A DNA stretch of 64,000 bases from NCBI RefSeq assembly GCF_001619985.1, contig NW_017264208.1, forward strand, positions 228,936 to 292,935. The letters are read 5' to 3'. Of the stretch, positions 49,168 through 62,500 are shown piece after piece; the first letter of the stretch is position 1; every line of letters begins with the position of its first letter. A program made the translations under genes and the position numbers. Source of the DNA: Xylona heveae TC161. Lineage: Eukaryota > Ascomycota > Xylonomycetes > Xylonales > Xylonaceae. The notes under the pieces were generated by a model, which made no database searches, was not told the origin of the DNA, and saw only the letters and a list, made by a program, of their open reading frames with translations.

Positions 49168-49383
49168 TGTCACAGCAATGGCAGTGTGGAGCTTTAAAAG
49201 TAATGGCATTGACTAAGATGAAGCACAAAGAAGGAAAACAAAACTATCTACAATTCTGCCAACTATATCTCTTGCTCACTTAGAGTGCACAGTCTACCCA
49301 TGGTTGCTGGGTAACCTTCAGTGGTGCCAGGTAACCCCAGGTGGTTCCAGTCCTTGCTCCTGTCCAGAGGTTGGTCCATGACA
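49168..49383 (-). repeat. 3' LTR of chromovirus copy B
   Basis: 216 bp, begins TGTCACAGC on the + strand and ends GGTCCATGACA. Confidence 0.9.
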
Positions 49384-49439
49384 TTACCCCCTCCTTTAAC
49401 AGTCCTGAGCTCCACAAAGGCTACATAATGGTCTTGTTA

Positions 49440-52400
49440 TCATGGTTTAGTTGGATACAGACAATGAAACCTAGTTAGCAGGTAATCTACATGGTCAACA
49501 TTCTCTTCTGGTAACCATTCAAGTGCATCATAACCTGTCTATTTAACCAAGTATTCAATCCATTCCTGCCTTTCTTGGGAATCCAGGATGTCCTCTACCT
49601 CATATACTTCTTCTCCATCTACCAGTACTGGTAGTACTAGGGTAGCTATTTGGCCTGGAAGTAGGTCCCCTGCTGCTGGTGATAGTTGGGAAACATGGAA
49701 GACATTGTGAATTTGCATGCTTTTGGGTAGATCCAGTTCATATATGTAAGGGTTTAGTACTCATTTGATAGTAAAAAGCCCCAAGTTCTTCCAATCTAAT
49801 TTTTGCAAGGGACATTGAGTTCTTATCTCTTTTGTACTTAACCATACTTGATTGCCTTCTTTATATGTAGGTGCTGGTAGTCTTCTGCAGTTGGCATTAT
49901 CCTCATAACACATTTTAGCTTTGTTAATCTCTGCTCATAATAGTGTTAGGATTTCTTCCATGTGCCATCCAAAGTCAAAACCTTCATTTGCATTAGGTGT
50001 TTCAGCTAGTTCTAGGAACAGGGTTAGTTCAAATCTCATACAAGGGTTGTAACCATAATTCATGTAGAATGGAGTGCACTCAATTGCTGACAATTTAGTA
50101 TTATTTAATGCAAATTTGGCTAGGCCTAACCATAGTAACCAGTTGTCTTGTAGGTAAGAGACATAACTATGCAGGTACTGTTCCATTATGGCATTGAGTC
50201 ACTTAGTTTGTTCATTTATCTCTGGGTGATAGGCTGTGGATAGTAATGCCTGGATCTTTAAGATGTAGCATACTACTTGCCAGAAGTCTAAAACAAATTG
50301 TGTGCCTCTATCTAACACTATTGTCTCTGGGAGCCTGTGTAGTGAGAATATTTAGTTTACAAATAGTTTAGCAACATCTTGTGCTGTGGCTGTAGTTGTT
50401 GTAGGTAAGAAATGTCTCATCTTAGTTAGCCAGTCAGTTACTACCAGTACTGCATTGTACCCTCCTGATAGGGGCAGCCCTGTGACAAAATCCATTGAGA
50501 TGTCCTTCTAGCATTGCATGGGTATTGGTAGTAGTTTCAGTACTCTATACAAGCTTTAGTAGTGTGGTTTGCTCCATGTACAGGTATGGCAGTTCCTCAC
50601 ATACTAGGCTACTATAGCTTACATGCCTGGCTAGTAGAAGGCCTAGCTGATTAGTTCCAGTGTACAGGCTCTTCCTGAGTGTCCAGCTGCTGGTGAGTCA
50701 TGGTGCTAGCAACAGATAAGGGTTCAGAGGTTTTTGAAGTCTGGTATGTATAGTTATTCTCTATAAAATAGCTGTTAATTGGCCTCCTGGCAGTCTGCTA
50801 GAGTTATCAATCTGGATTGATACTGTCCCAAGTATAGCACTTGGAATACCTTTTGGACCCATTCATCTTGCATATAGCCCTCTTCTAGGAGTTTTGATAG
50901 TGTTAGTTCTTCAGGTTCTGGGGACTCCAATCCCCAGCAGAGTTGTGTAGATGGTTCTGGGTCAACTAAGGTTTGGTGTTCTTCCTGCCTGGGTCTTAAC
51001 TGTTGTTGAGGTAGCATGCTACTGTGCTCTGGTTCTGCTAGTGGCTTGTAGTTAGAGTTGGTGTTACTGTATAAGCTAGAGTTGTTGCTATCTTTGAACT
51101 GTAGTGGCTGTAGTCTTAGTGGAACTGGTTCTACTTGGTGTGGTTTGATCACTATCTGTTGTTAGTGTTTTAACTACAGGTTGCCTGGTTCAGGCTAATT
51201 AGCAGACTTCTAGGTAAGGGTGTCTGGTTTCTCTCCTAGTCTCCTGGGGCAGTAGTGTATCCTGAAGTCAAACCATGAGAGATACTCTGCCCATCAAGCC
51301 TGGTGCTGGTTAAAGGTTTTGGTAGACATGAAGTGTTCCAGGTTTTTATAGTTGCTGAAGATCTTAACTAGGTGCTTTGCTCCCTCAAGCTTGTGTCTCC
51401 ACTCTTCAAACACTAGGATGATAGCCATTAGTTCCTTGTCATGGATCTCATAATTGCATTCAGTGGGTGAGAACTTCTTGGAAAAGTATGCTACAGGCTG
51501 CAATATGTCCTTTTTGTCATGTTGAGAGTGTACTACTATAGCTACCAGGTCTGAGGCATTAGTTTCCACAATGCTTTTCTTGTCTGGGTCATATAATACT
51601 AGTATTGGTATGGTGTAGAATAACATCTTGAGATCCTTGAAGGTGTGTTGACACTCCTGAGTCTATTCCTACAGACTATCTTTGCAGGTTAGTCTGGTTA
51701 GGGGGGCTACTATCTTGAAAAAGCCCTTTACAAACTTTTAGTAAAAGTTAGTGAACCCCAAGAAGCCTTGAATGTCTTTTACTTTCCAGGGTGTCTCCCA
51801 TTCCCTAACTGCAGCCACCTTTTCTAGGTCCATTTGTACACTTCCTTATCCAATTAGTAAGCCTAGGTATTTGACTTTAGTGGTGTAGAACTTGCATTTA
51901 GTAATATCCACCTATAAGCCTGCACCCTTTAGTGCTTGTAGTACTAGTTTTACATGGTTTTTGTGCTCTTTGAGATTATCACTGTAAATGAGTATGTCAT
52001 CTAAATACACCATGTAGAAGATGTCTAGGTATTCCCTGAGTATATCATTGATAAAGTTCTGCCATGAGCCTGGGGCTCTACACAGCCCAAAGGGCATAAC
52101 TAAAGACTTAAACTATCTATAATAGGTTTGGAAGGCTGTTAGGGGCTTGTCCCCTTCTTGCATCCTAAGTTGGTTGTAAGCCATGATGATATCTAGCTTT
52201 GTGTAGTATTGGGCCTTGCTTAGCTAGTTGAGGGTCTCTTTAATAAGTAGAATCAGGTAATAGTCCTTAATAGTAATGGTGTTAAGTCCTCTATAGTCTA
52301 CACATAATCAAAGGCCCTCCCCTGGTTTCTTAACAAACATGATGGACATAGTAAAGGGTAAGTAGCTAGCTCAAATGAACCCTTTCTAAAGGTTCTCTTC

Positions 52401-53333
52401 AAGGAATTTCTTGAGCATTTTGAGCTCTTTAACTGACATGTTAGCCAATCATTCAATTGGTAGAGAGGTTCCTGGTTAAAGGTTTATAGTATGGTTATAT
52501 AGTTGATGAGAGGCTAATGTATTAGCAAGCTTTCAAGAAAACACCTCCAAGTAGTCATGGTATTCAGCAGGTAAAATAGTAGTAGGGTCAACTTCTGGTT
52601 TAGTTTTCAAGGTGATCTCTATATCTCTCATAGATACTATATAAAGCTTGCAATCTCTTCTCCTAGCTAACCATGTAAATGGTTTTGCTCCTATAAGGTT
52701 TATCTAAATTGATGTTGTGCAGTCATTCTTTGCAGGGGCCCCAGCTATGTTTAGGCTAGAGTATGCATTAGCAGTGGGTAGGCACAAGGACAGTAGCATA
52801 GGTAGTAACATAGGTGGTGAGTAAACTAAGTGTGTAGGGGTTGTGTCCTCCTTGTCAGGCATGTCTACTAACCCTGCTAATACAGCAGCTTGTTGTCCTT
52901 GTAGGCAGTGTTTTTAACAGTAATTCAAGTTGAAGATAACTGTGTTTGAACCCTAGTAGGTGTATACATTGTGTTTTTGTAACCATTTAATACCAAGAAC
53001 CACTAGGTAGTGGCCTAGCTGTGTAACCAGGAACTTAACTAATTCTTGGTGGTTACTAGTTACTATAGTTGCTTGTGAGTATTGTATAAGCAGTCCTGAT
53101 GCAATAGTCCAGCCATCTACTACTGTGAGCATTCAAGGGTTGTTGAGTTTAGCAAGTAGCATTTGGTGTTGTTAGGTAAAGTGTTGGTCAATAAAGGCTA
53201 GGGTAGATGTGCCACTGTCAACTAGGGCATGGGTAATGATTTCTCTGAAGTTAAAAATGAGTTTGATTGCTATGACCATGTAGTCTCCTTCTAAACTATC
53301 TTTAAGAGAACTAGCTAAGATTGAGATTGACAG
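49440..53333 (-). pseudogene. Pol of copy B
   Basis: Protease, RT ([20 protein letters not shown].., YLDDILIYS at about 52,000), RNase H (110 open codons, 51,626-51,294, VETNASDLVAIVVHS), integrase and chromodomain ending at 49,440. The longest open frames of the three copies are here, yet stops remain in each domain. Confidence 0.88.
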
Positions 53334-53359
53334 TAGGGGCCTCCAAGGGTAACTATCCC

Positions 53360-54652
53360 TGGAGGCACCTAGTTTTCTACAGTAGGCTTGCTAGATCTGG
53401 AGCTAGTAGTGACCTAGAGAGTAGCCTTGCTTAGATATACATGTTTACCCTCAGGACAGTTTGCTACAGTGTGGCCTAGCTTGCTACAGTTATAGCACTT
53501 AAATTTCTTACAGCTACTTGCTATATGTCTACTTCCTCTGTAGTAAGAACAGAGACCAAGTTCTTGGTGTTAGGCTTTTTCCTCTGGTGGGACTGGTCTA
53601 CATTGTACACTAGATAGGTCTATGAGAGTAGCTCTGAAGTTAGAGGCTAAATCAGAGGGGTAAATAGTAGGAGTAGACATAGTAGTACTAACCATGGTTA
53701 GTGCAACACTAGAGGGAGCTGTAGTGGCTACATAACTATAACAACCTCCTTGATAACAAGAGATTATAGAGCTTGGGGTGGACTTTGAACCATAAGTGCC
53801 TCTCAGAGGCACAGGGAAGTAGTCTTGCATGGTGACTATTTTGTTGTCTACCTCCTGTAAGAGCTGAATATAGTCATCTAGTTTGCTAGGGACCTTGTAA
53901 GTGATCATGGCATTTGTTAACTTGTAGGAGATACCTCCACTCAATATGCTTTTCAGCACCATTTCATTAAATCCAGTATTGGGGGCTAAGTGGTAGAAGG
54001 TGGCAATGAAGGTTGAAAAAGACAAGTTTGCTTGGTTAAGGTAGCAAAGCTCCCACTAAGTAGTGGCCTGCTTGTTAGGGTTACTAAAGGCTTATTCTAG
54101 CATCTTGAGCAAGTCCATTACAGTAGTATAACCTTGGAACTGATTATTAGCTGAGACTAATGGCATGACTTACTTAAGGGCTGTTCCTTCTAGGTAGCTC
54201 ATAATATAGAGCATCCTGGCATTTTTGTCTAGGAAGTAGTCATGGTTTATACCAAGCTTTGAGTGGATGAGTGTAAGGAATGTATTGACCTCATCATGCT
54301 TTCCACTAAATTTTGGTAGATCAGGGTGTGTAGCTAAGCATTTGAAAGACATTTTCTCATGGATTTTAGAGAGGGTATCAATCAGTTAATTACTCAAGGC
54401 CTGGACCTTTATGACAAAGACATGTTCTCATTCTTCAGCTTGCTTAGTAACTGTGATAGTTTAATTGCATTTAATGTAGGTCTACTTCTGGGCTAGCTCT
54501 GCTTAGGAGAAGGTGTTAGTAAGGTTATAAATAAAATAAAACCAGCTATTGAGGTCTTTTGAAACCAACTGGACAAACTATTCCAGGATGAGAGTAGCAA
54601 GGTCAATGTCACCAATAGGTGGGAATGGAGGTATAATAGGTTCAAAAGGCAT
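53360..54652 (-). pseudogene. Gag of copy B
   Basis: ATG at 54,652 (MPFEP..). Capsid pieces are 54,352-54,170 and 54,025-53,570 (the latter open for 151 codons), then CCHC knuckles near 53,450-53,560. Stops interrupt the N-terminal half. Confidence 0.82.
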
Positions 54653-54747
54653 TTTCTCAACAAGCAGTCACTCAATTAAGATGTCACTTGTAGTAAATGA
54701 AAGCTAAGCCCTGGTAGAGGCTTTGATTAAGAGAAGGTACTTTGTAG

Positions 54748-54963
54748 TATTACAGCAATAGTAGTGTGGAGCTTTAAAAGTGATGGCATTGACTAAAACA
54801 AAGCATGAAGAAGGAAAACAAAACTATCTACAATTCTGCCAACTATATCTCTCACTCACTTAGAGTATATAGTCTACCCATGGTTACTAGGTAACCTTTA
54901 GTGGCACCAGGTAACCCTAGGTGGTTCCAGTCCTTGCTCCTGTCTAGAGGTTGGTCCATGACA
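54748..54963 (-). repeat. 5' LTR of chromovirus copy B
   Basis: 216 bp; its outer internal end reads TATTACAGC where the family has TGTCA-type ends, so the terminal dinucleotide itself is mutated. Confidence 0.88.
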
Positions 54964-54968
54964 AATCT

Positions 54969-56574
54969 TTTCTAAAATCTTGCCTAAGCAGTTAAGAAGT
55001 GTAATTATCCTATATGCTTTTGGTTAAGTATAATCAAGCTTTGATGGTTTCTTTAGTACTGCTCCTATGCCTTGTCTCCAGCTAATAGGATAATATCCTT
55101 GGTCTAATAGTAGTTGATATACTAGAGTAAACCATCTTGGAATGTATTGAAATGCTTTTTGAATGATTGCAAAAGATAATTGATCAGGTTCTAGAGCCTT
55201 TTTTGGAGCAGAAGTTTGAATGGCATGCTTGATTTCTTGTTGAGTAATCTTTAGCCAAGAGCATATTTGAGCCTTGTATTAAACTCCTGTAGTTTCTTGA
55301 CTTGTAGGTAGTGTAGGAAATAAAGTAGTTAAGAAAGCTGAACATTTTTCTTGAAAAGTAGTTTTTACAGTAGCTGGTCCTTGGATAGAAGGAAGTTTTT
55401 CTACTTTTCTTGGATTGATATAGTGATATGCTTTGAAAATATCAACTCCTTTAACATTTATTAAAAAGTTTGTCCAGGATGTTTCTTTAGCTTGTTTAAT
55501 ACTTCTAAAGAAACTATTTCTTTTAGTAGTATATTCTTTCCATAGATCTTGGCTTTTATTTTGCTTTCATTGTCTCTTTGCTTGAGCTACTTTAGTTCTT
55601 TGAGATGATAGTTGGTCATTCTACCATGGTTTAGATCTTGGAGATAGTTTAAATTGAGGAATAAATCTTTGACATGCTATTTTAATAGCATGTTGTAGTG
55701 TACATGCTATTTTTTCTAGCCTGGTAGTTAGAATAGTATCTTCTAGTATATCTTTTTGTAGTTGATCTAGATGATACTTTTCTTGCTTCTGGATTATGTT
55801 TTAAAAGATCTTCCAGTTGGCCTTATTAACATTAAAAGAAGTATGTATAGGGTGGATAACCTCTTCTAATTTTGCTCCTTTTAATGTAAATTTAATTGCT
55901 TCATGATCTGATCCTGTTGTCTAGTCTTCAAGTATTTGCCAATCTTGTATATAAAGATATAGATTGGGTGTAGAAAATGCTAGATCTAATACTAAAAAAG
56001 TATTTCTTTGATTTCCAAGATAAGTTATTAGATCAGGAGTATTTATTAAGAGAAATTAATGTTGTGTAAGCCATGTAACTAGTACATCTGCTCTAATAAA
56101 AGTAGTTTTCATAGAGTTCCACCATGCATGGTATGCATTAAAATCTCTACAGATAAGTGTTCTAGACCATGGTTGTATTTTGTATAATAGTCTCTTTACT
56201 GTCCATAGAGAAGGTGTTGTGGTTTGTTGAGCTTTATTATAGATATTAATAATGAATGTTGGTAAAATGGTAGTGCTTTGTACTTGTAAAATAAAACAAT
56301 CTTCATCTTGAATCATTGTTTCAACAGTATATTGTAGGTCTGGTTTAAGCTTTGTAATAAAAGCTAATGCTCTAGGTCTTTTTGATAATGACAAAGGAAA
56401 TATTGTTGTAAATGAAAGATGTGATATAGTGGTGTTGTTTGGTCCAATCCAGGGTTCTTGTAGTAAAAGAATGTTTGTTGAAGATGTTGCTAGATCTAGA
56501 CATATATACATAACATTAATAAATCTAGCACAATTGTGTTGGACTATTTGAATATCTATTGGATTTCTATTCAT
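54969..56574 (-). pseudogene. ORF2 5' part of - strand LINE: endonuclease and RT N-terminus
   Basis: ATG at 56,574 overlaps the ORF1 stop as TAATG. The endonuclease frame to 56,056 shows IQIVQHNCARF, LLLQEPWIGPNN and ICRDFNAYHAWWNS, the metal-binding and catalytic segments of APE-type endonucleases. Downstream, to the insertion at 54,969, frames are broken. Confidence 0.8.
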
Positions 56575-57927
56575 TAATAGTCCATGGCAAGGTGGTCTGT
56601 AGTTGATGTAGTTGGTAATAAAGCTTGGTATATAGAGCATTCTTTTGCATTAACCTTGTAACTTCCTAAGCAGTTGCTGCATTTAATAATGCTATGAAAA
56701 CAAGCCTTGCCTATAGTTAGTAGAGAACATATTGTACATGTATGTTGTTTTGTATTATGTAATTCTGCACAGATTTAACATTTTGCTTTTTTAGTACATC
56801 TAGTATGTTGATGTCCAAATTGTTGGTATTTAAAGCATTGATTTATTGGTTTATTGTCTTCATATTTAACTATTCTAGCTGATAGTCCAGCTATAAGAAG
56901 TCTGTTTCTTAAGGCTTGCTTGGCTTCTTGTTCTGTTTTAAAAGCTAGTACCAGAAAAGAATGTTCCTTGTATTGTCTTGTTTCTGTAGATGTAATCCAA
57001 GTAAGTAAATATACAAGCTTTAGATCTTTGTTATATGTTTCAAGTTCTTCTTGAATTGCTTGTAATTCTTGAGGTCCTTGAAATACTTTTGTAGAAATTC
57101 CATGAGCAACTATTTTGTGCCACTTCTCATCTTTTGCAATTTGTATTACTTCTAGTTCAGAGGCCCAGATAGCTTTGTGTTGTAATAGTTGATAAGCTGT
57201 ATTGTCTTGATAAGTTGTTAAGACAATGTTTGTCTTTAACTGAGATTGAGTAACACTTGCTACCAGCAGATCATTGATTTTTGCTTCTTTAAGTTTTTTG
57301 TTAATCTGGTTCCTGATTTCCATAGCATTGAAAGAATTTGGCATCTGTTTAGGAGTAACAATTACTCTCCTATCTCTAAAGGTAGTAATTGGTTTGATTA
57401 CTTCTTTAGTTTTGGTCTTAGCTTTTGAGACTGTAGTCCATGAATTGTCTTTTGTACTAGATCCTTTAGCTATAAAAGCATATGTTGTAGATGGTTTTGA
57501 TTTTTGATTGATAGGCTGGAATTGAAAAGTAGTTGGTAGTGTAGTTTGTTTAATTGCTTGTTGTTCAATAGTTGTTTGAAGTATTTGATCAAGCTTTGTA
57601 GTAATTTTAGTTTTAAATTGTTAAAATTCTACTTTTGAAACTTGCTCTTGACTTTTTGTTGATAGAATATCTTGTTCCATGACTTGAACACTTTTTCTTT
57701 TTTGAATAGCTTGTAGTAGCTGGTTGATGTTTTGAATATCTTGAGTTGTTTGTTGCTAAAAGTTTTTGGAAATAGTTGGTGTAGTTAAGCTTTGAAGTAG
57801 TTGTTGGTTTTGTTTAACTACCATTTGGATTTTTTCCTTTATAGTAGTGTTGGTAGCTTGATATTTTTTCTTTTTTAAGTGTAGCTGTCTTGGTTTTGGA
57901 GTTGGAGATTCTTGTAGTACTTGGACT
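56574..57927 (-). pseudogene. ORF1 (main part) of - strand LINE
   Basis: Nucleic-acid-binding protein. 57,344-56,775 is open for 189 codons (MPNSFNAMEIRNQINKKLKE) and ends in Cys/His knuckles (CFKYQQFGHQHTRC with Cys to Tyr, then CTIC, CSNC) that continue in frame past one TAA to the true end at 56,574. The N-terminal part is beyond chromovirus C, at 63,724-63,855. Confidence 0.8.
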
Positions 57928-58143
57928 TGTCACAGACCAACCTCCAGACAGGAGCAAGGACTGGAACCACCTGGGATTACCTGGTGCCACTGAAGGTTAC
58001 CCAGCAACCATAGGTGGACTGTGTACTCTAAGTGAGTGAGAGATATAGTTAGTAGAATTGTAGATAGTTTTGTTTTCCTTCTTTGTACTTTGTCTTAGTC
58101 AATGCCATCACTTTTAAAGCTCTACACTGCCATTGCTATGACA
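57928..58143 (+). repeat. 5' LTR of chromovirus copy C
   Basis: 216 bp, TGTCACAGACC..GCTATGACA; followed by CTACAAAGCA, the conserved start of the internal region. Confidence 0.92.
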
Positions 58144-58238
58144 CTACAAAGCACCTTCTCTTAATTAAAGCCTCCACCAGGGTTTAGCTTTCATTTACTG
58201 CAAGTGACATCTTAATTGAGTAACTGCTTGTTGAGAAA

Positions 58239-59590
58239 ATGCCTTTTGAACCTATTATACCCCCATCCCTGCCTATTGGCAACATTGACCTTGCTACTCT
58301 CACCCTGGAACAGCATGTCCAGTTGGTTTCAGAAGACCCCAATAGCTGGTTTCATTTTATTTATAACCTTACTAACACCTTCTCCCAAGTGGAGCTAGCC
58401 TGGAAGCAGACCTACATTGAATGCAATCAAGCCATTGTAGTTGCTAAGCAAGCTAAAGAATGAGAATGTATCTCTGCTATAAAGGTCCAGGCCTTGAGTG
58501 ATCAACTAATCAATGCCCTCTCTAAAACCTATGAGAAAACATCTTCCAAATGCTTAGCTACACACCCTGATCCACTGAAGTTTAGTGGAAAGTATGATGA
58601 GGTTGATACATTCCTTGTACTTATCTGCTCAAAGCTTGGTATAAACCATGACCACTTCCTAGATGAAAATGCCAGGATGCTCTATGTTATGAGCTGCCTA
58701 GAAGGAACAGTCCTTAAGCAAGTCATGCTGTTAGTCTTAGCTAATAATTAGTTCCAAGGTTATACTACTGTGGTGGACTTGCTCAAGATGCTAGAACAAG
58801 CCTTTGGTGACCTTGACAAGCAGGCCACTGCTCAGTGGGAGCTCTGCCACCTTAACCAAGCAAACTTACCTTTTTTGACCTTCATTGCTACCTTCTGCTG
58901 CTTAGCTCCTGATACTGGATTTGATGAAATGGTGTTGAAAAGCATATTGAGTAGAGGTATCTCCTATGAGTTAACAAATGCCATGATCACTTATAAGGTC
59001 CCTAGCAAACTAGATGACTATATTGAGCTCTTACAGAAGGTGGACAACAAAATAGTCACCATGTAAGACCACTTCCCTGTGCCCCTGAGAGGCACTTATG
59101 GTTCAAAGTCCACCCCAAGCTCTATGATCTCCTGCTATCAGGGAGGTTGTCATAGTTATGTAGCCACTACAGCTCCCTCTAGTGTTGCACTGACCATGGT
59201 TAGTACCACCATGTTTACTCCCACTATTTGCCCCTCTGATTCAGCCTCTAACTTTGGAGCTACTCCCATGGACCTATCCAGTGTACAATGTGGACTAGTC
59301 CTACTAGAGGAGAAAGCCTAACACCAAGAACTTGGCCTCTGTTCTTACTGTGGAGGAAGTAGACATACAGCAAGTGGCTGTGAGAAATTTAAGTGCTATA
59401 ACTGTAGCAAGCTAGGCCATGCTATAGTGAACTGCCCTGAGGGCAAATGTATGTGCCTGAATGAGGCTACTCTCCAGGTTGCTACTAGCTCTGGATCTAG
59501 CAAGCCTACTGCAGAAAACTAGGTGCCTCCAGGGATAGTTGCCCTTGGAGGCCCCTACTATCAATCTTAATCTCAGCTAGTTCTCTTGAA
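58239..59590 (+). pseudogene. Gag of copy C
   Basis: ATG at 58,239. The capsid-like region is open in long pieces (58,494-58,751, 58,770-59,066, 59,079-59,321). Two CCHC knuckles near 59,340-59,435 are intact (CSYCGGSRHTASGC and CYNCSKLGHAIVNC, both CX2CX4HX4C). Single stops separate the pieces. Confidence 0.87.
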
Positions 59591-62500
59591 GATAGTTTAG
59601 AAAGAGACTACATGGTCATAGCAATCAAACTTGTCTTTAACTTTAGAGAAATCATTACCCATGCCCTAGTTAACAGTGACACATCCACCCTAGCCTTTAT
59701 TGACCAACACTTCACCTAACAACACCAAATGCTACTTGCTAAACTTAACAACCCTTGAATGCTCACAGTGGTAGATGGCTAGACTATTGCATCAGGACTG
59801 CTTACATAATACTCACAAGCAACTATGGTAACTAGTAACCACCAAGAATCAGTTAAGTTTCTGGTTATATAGCTAGGCTACTACCCAGTGGTTCTTGGTA
59901 TTAAATGGTTATAAAAACACAATATACACACCTACTGGGGTTCAAACACAGTTATCCTCAACTTGAATTACTGCCAAAAACACTGCCTACAAGGACAACA
60001 AGCTGCTATATTAGCAGGGTTAGTGGACATGCCTAACAAGGAGGACACAACCCCTATACACTCAGTTCACTCACTACCTATGCCACTGCCTATGCCACTG
60101 CCCTTGTGCCTATCTACTGCTAATGCATACCCTAGCCTAAACATAGCTAGGGCCCCTGCAAAGAATGACTGCACAACATCAATTCAGATAAACCTTATAG
60201 GAGCAAGACCATTTACATGGTTAGCTAGGAGAAGAGATTACAAGCTTTATGTAGTATCTATAAGAGATATAGAGATCACCTTGAAGATTAAACCAGAAGT
60301 TGACCCTACCACTATTTTACCTGTTAAATACCATGACTACTTGGAGGTGTTTTCTTAAAAGCTTGCCAATACATTAGCCTTCCATTAACTATATGACCAT
60401 GCCATAAACCTTCAACCAGGAACTTCTCCACCAATCAGACAATTGACCAACATGTCAGTTAAAGAGCTCAAAGTACTCAAGAAATTCCTTGAAGAGAACC
60501 TTCAGAAAGGGTTCATTCAAGCTAGCTGCTTACTCTTCACTGCACCCATCATGTTCATTAAGAAACCAGGGGGGGGCCTTTAGTTATGTGTAGACTATAG
60601 AGGACTCAACACCATTACTGTTAAGGACTGTTACTCAATTCTACTTATTAAAGAGACCCTTGACTAGCTAAGCAAGGCCTAATACTACACAAAGCTAGAT
60701 ATCATCATGGCTTATAATCAACTTAGGATGTGAGAAGGGGACAAGCCCCTAATAGCCTTCTGAACCCATTATGGGCAGTTTGAGTCTTTAGTTATGCCCT
60801 TCAGGCTGTGTAGAGCCCTAGGCTCATGGTAGAACTTTATCAACAACATACTTAGGGAATACCTGGACATCTTCTGCACAGTGTATTTAGACAACATACT
60901 CATTTACAGTGATAATCTCAAAGAGCACAAAAACCATGTAAAACTAGTACTACAAGCACTAAGAGATACAGGCTTACAGGTGGATATTACCAAATGCAAG
61001 TTCCATACCACCAAAGTCAAATACCTAGGCTTACTAATTGGACAAAGAAGTGTATAAATGAACCTAGAAAAGGTGGCTACAGTTAGGGAATGAGAGATGC
61101 CCTGGAAAGTAAAAGATGTTCAGGGCTTCTTGGGGTTCACTAACTTTTATCAAAAGTTTGTAAAGGGCTTCTCCAAGATAGCAGCCCCCCTAACCAGACT
61201 AACCTGCAAAGACAGTCTATGGGAATGAACTTAGGAGTGTCAACACACCTTTGAGGATCTCAAGATGTTATTCTGCACTGCACCAATACTGGCATTATAT
61301 GACCCAGACAAGGAAAGCATTGTAGAAACTAATGCCTTAGACCTAGTAGCTGTAGTAGTACACTCTCAACATGATAAAAAGGGCATATTGTGGCCTGTAG
61401 TGTACTTTTCCAAGAAGTTCTCACCCACTAAATGCAATTACAAGATCCATGACAAGGAACTAATGGCCATCATCCTAGCATTTAAAGAGTAGAGACACAA
61501 GCTTGAGGGAGCAAAGCACCTAGTTAAGATCTTTAGTGACCATAAAAACCTGGAACACTTCATGTCTACCAAAACCCTTAACCAGCACCAGGCCTGATGG
61601 GCAGAGTATCTCTCATGGTTTGACTTCAGGATACATTACTGCCCCAGGAGACTAGGAGGGAAACCAGACACCCTTACCTAGAAGTCTGCTGATTAGCCTA
61701 AACCAGGCAACCCATGGTTAAAACACCAACAGCAGATAGTAATCAAACTACACCAAGTAGAACCAGTTCCACTAAGACTACAGCTACTATAGTTTGAAGA
61801 TAGCAACAATTCTAGCTTATACAGTGACACTAACTCTAACTATGAGCCACTGGCAGAACCAGAGTACAGCAGCATGCTACCTCAATGACAGTTAAGACCC
61901 AGGTAGGAAGGATGCCAAACCTTAGTTAACCTAGAACCACCTACACAGCCCTACTGGGGATCAGAGTCCCCAGAACCTGAAGAACTAACACTATCAAAAC
62001 TCCTAGAAGAGAGCTATATGCAAGATGAATGGGTCCAAAAGGTGTTCCAAGCACTACACTTAGGACAGTACCAATCTAGATTGATAACTCTAGCAGACTG
62101 CCAGGAGGCCAATCAATAGCTATTCTATAGGGAACAACTATATATACCAGACTTCAAAAACCTCTGAACCCTTATCTGTCACCAGCACCATGACTCACCA
62201 GCAGCCAGACACTCAGGAAGAGCCTGCACACTAGAACTAATTAGCTAGGCCTTCTACTGGCCAGGCATGCAAGCTACAGTAGCCCAGTATGTAAGGAACT
62301 GCCATACTTGTACACAGAGCAAACCACACTACCAAAGCCCATATAGAGTACTGAAACTACTACCAATACCCATGTAATACTAGAAGGACATCTCAATGGA
62401 TTTTGTCACAGGGCTGCCCCTATCAGGAGGGTACAATGCAGTACTAGTAGTAACCAACCAGCTAACTAAGATGAGACATTTCTTACCTACAACAACTATG

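Larger units (their letters stand above)
49168..54963 (-). mobile_element. Ty3-like chromovirus copy B, nested in the LINE
   Basis: 5,796 bp, LTRs 49,168-49,383 and 54,748-54,963 (216 bp each), flanked by AATCT (49,163-49,167 and 54,964-54,968). Same structure as copy A. It keeps the protease Asp (VDSGT, site 53,218-53,223) and the RT YLDD (51,996-52,001), which A and C have lost, but stops interrupt its frames. Confidence 0.94.

Noticed and set aside
48935-49228. 97-codon - strand frame as one protein
   Set aside because: Its first part is chromovirus B LTR sequence; only the part from 49,167 downward is LINE reverse transcriptase.
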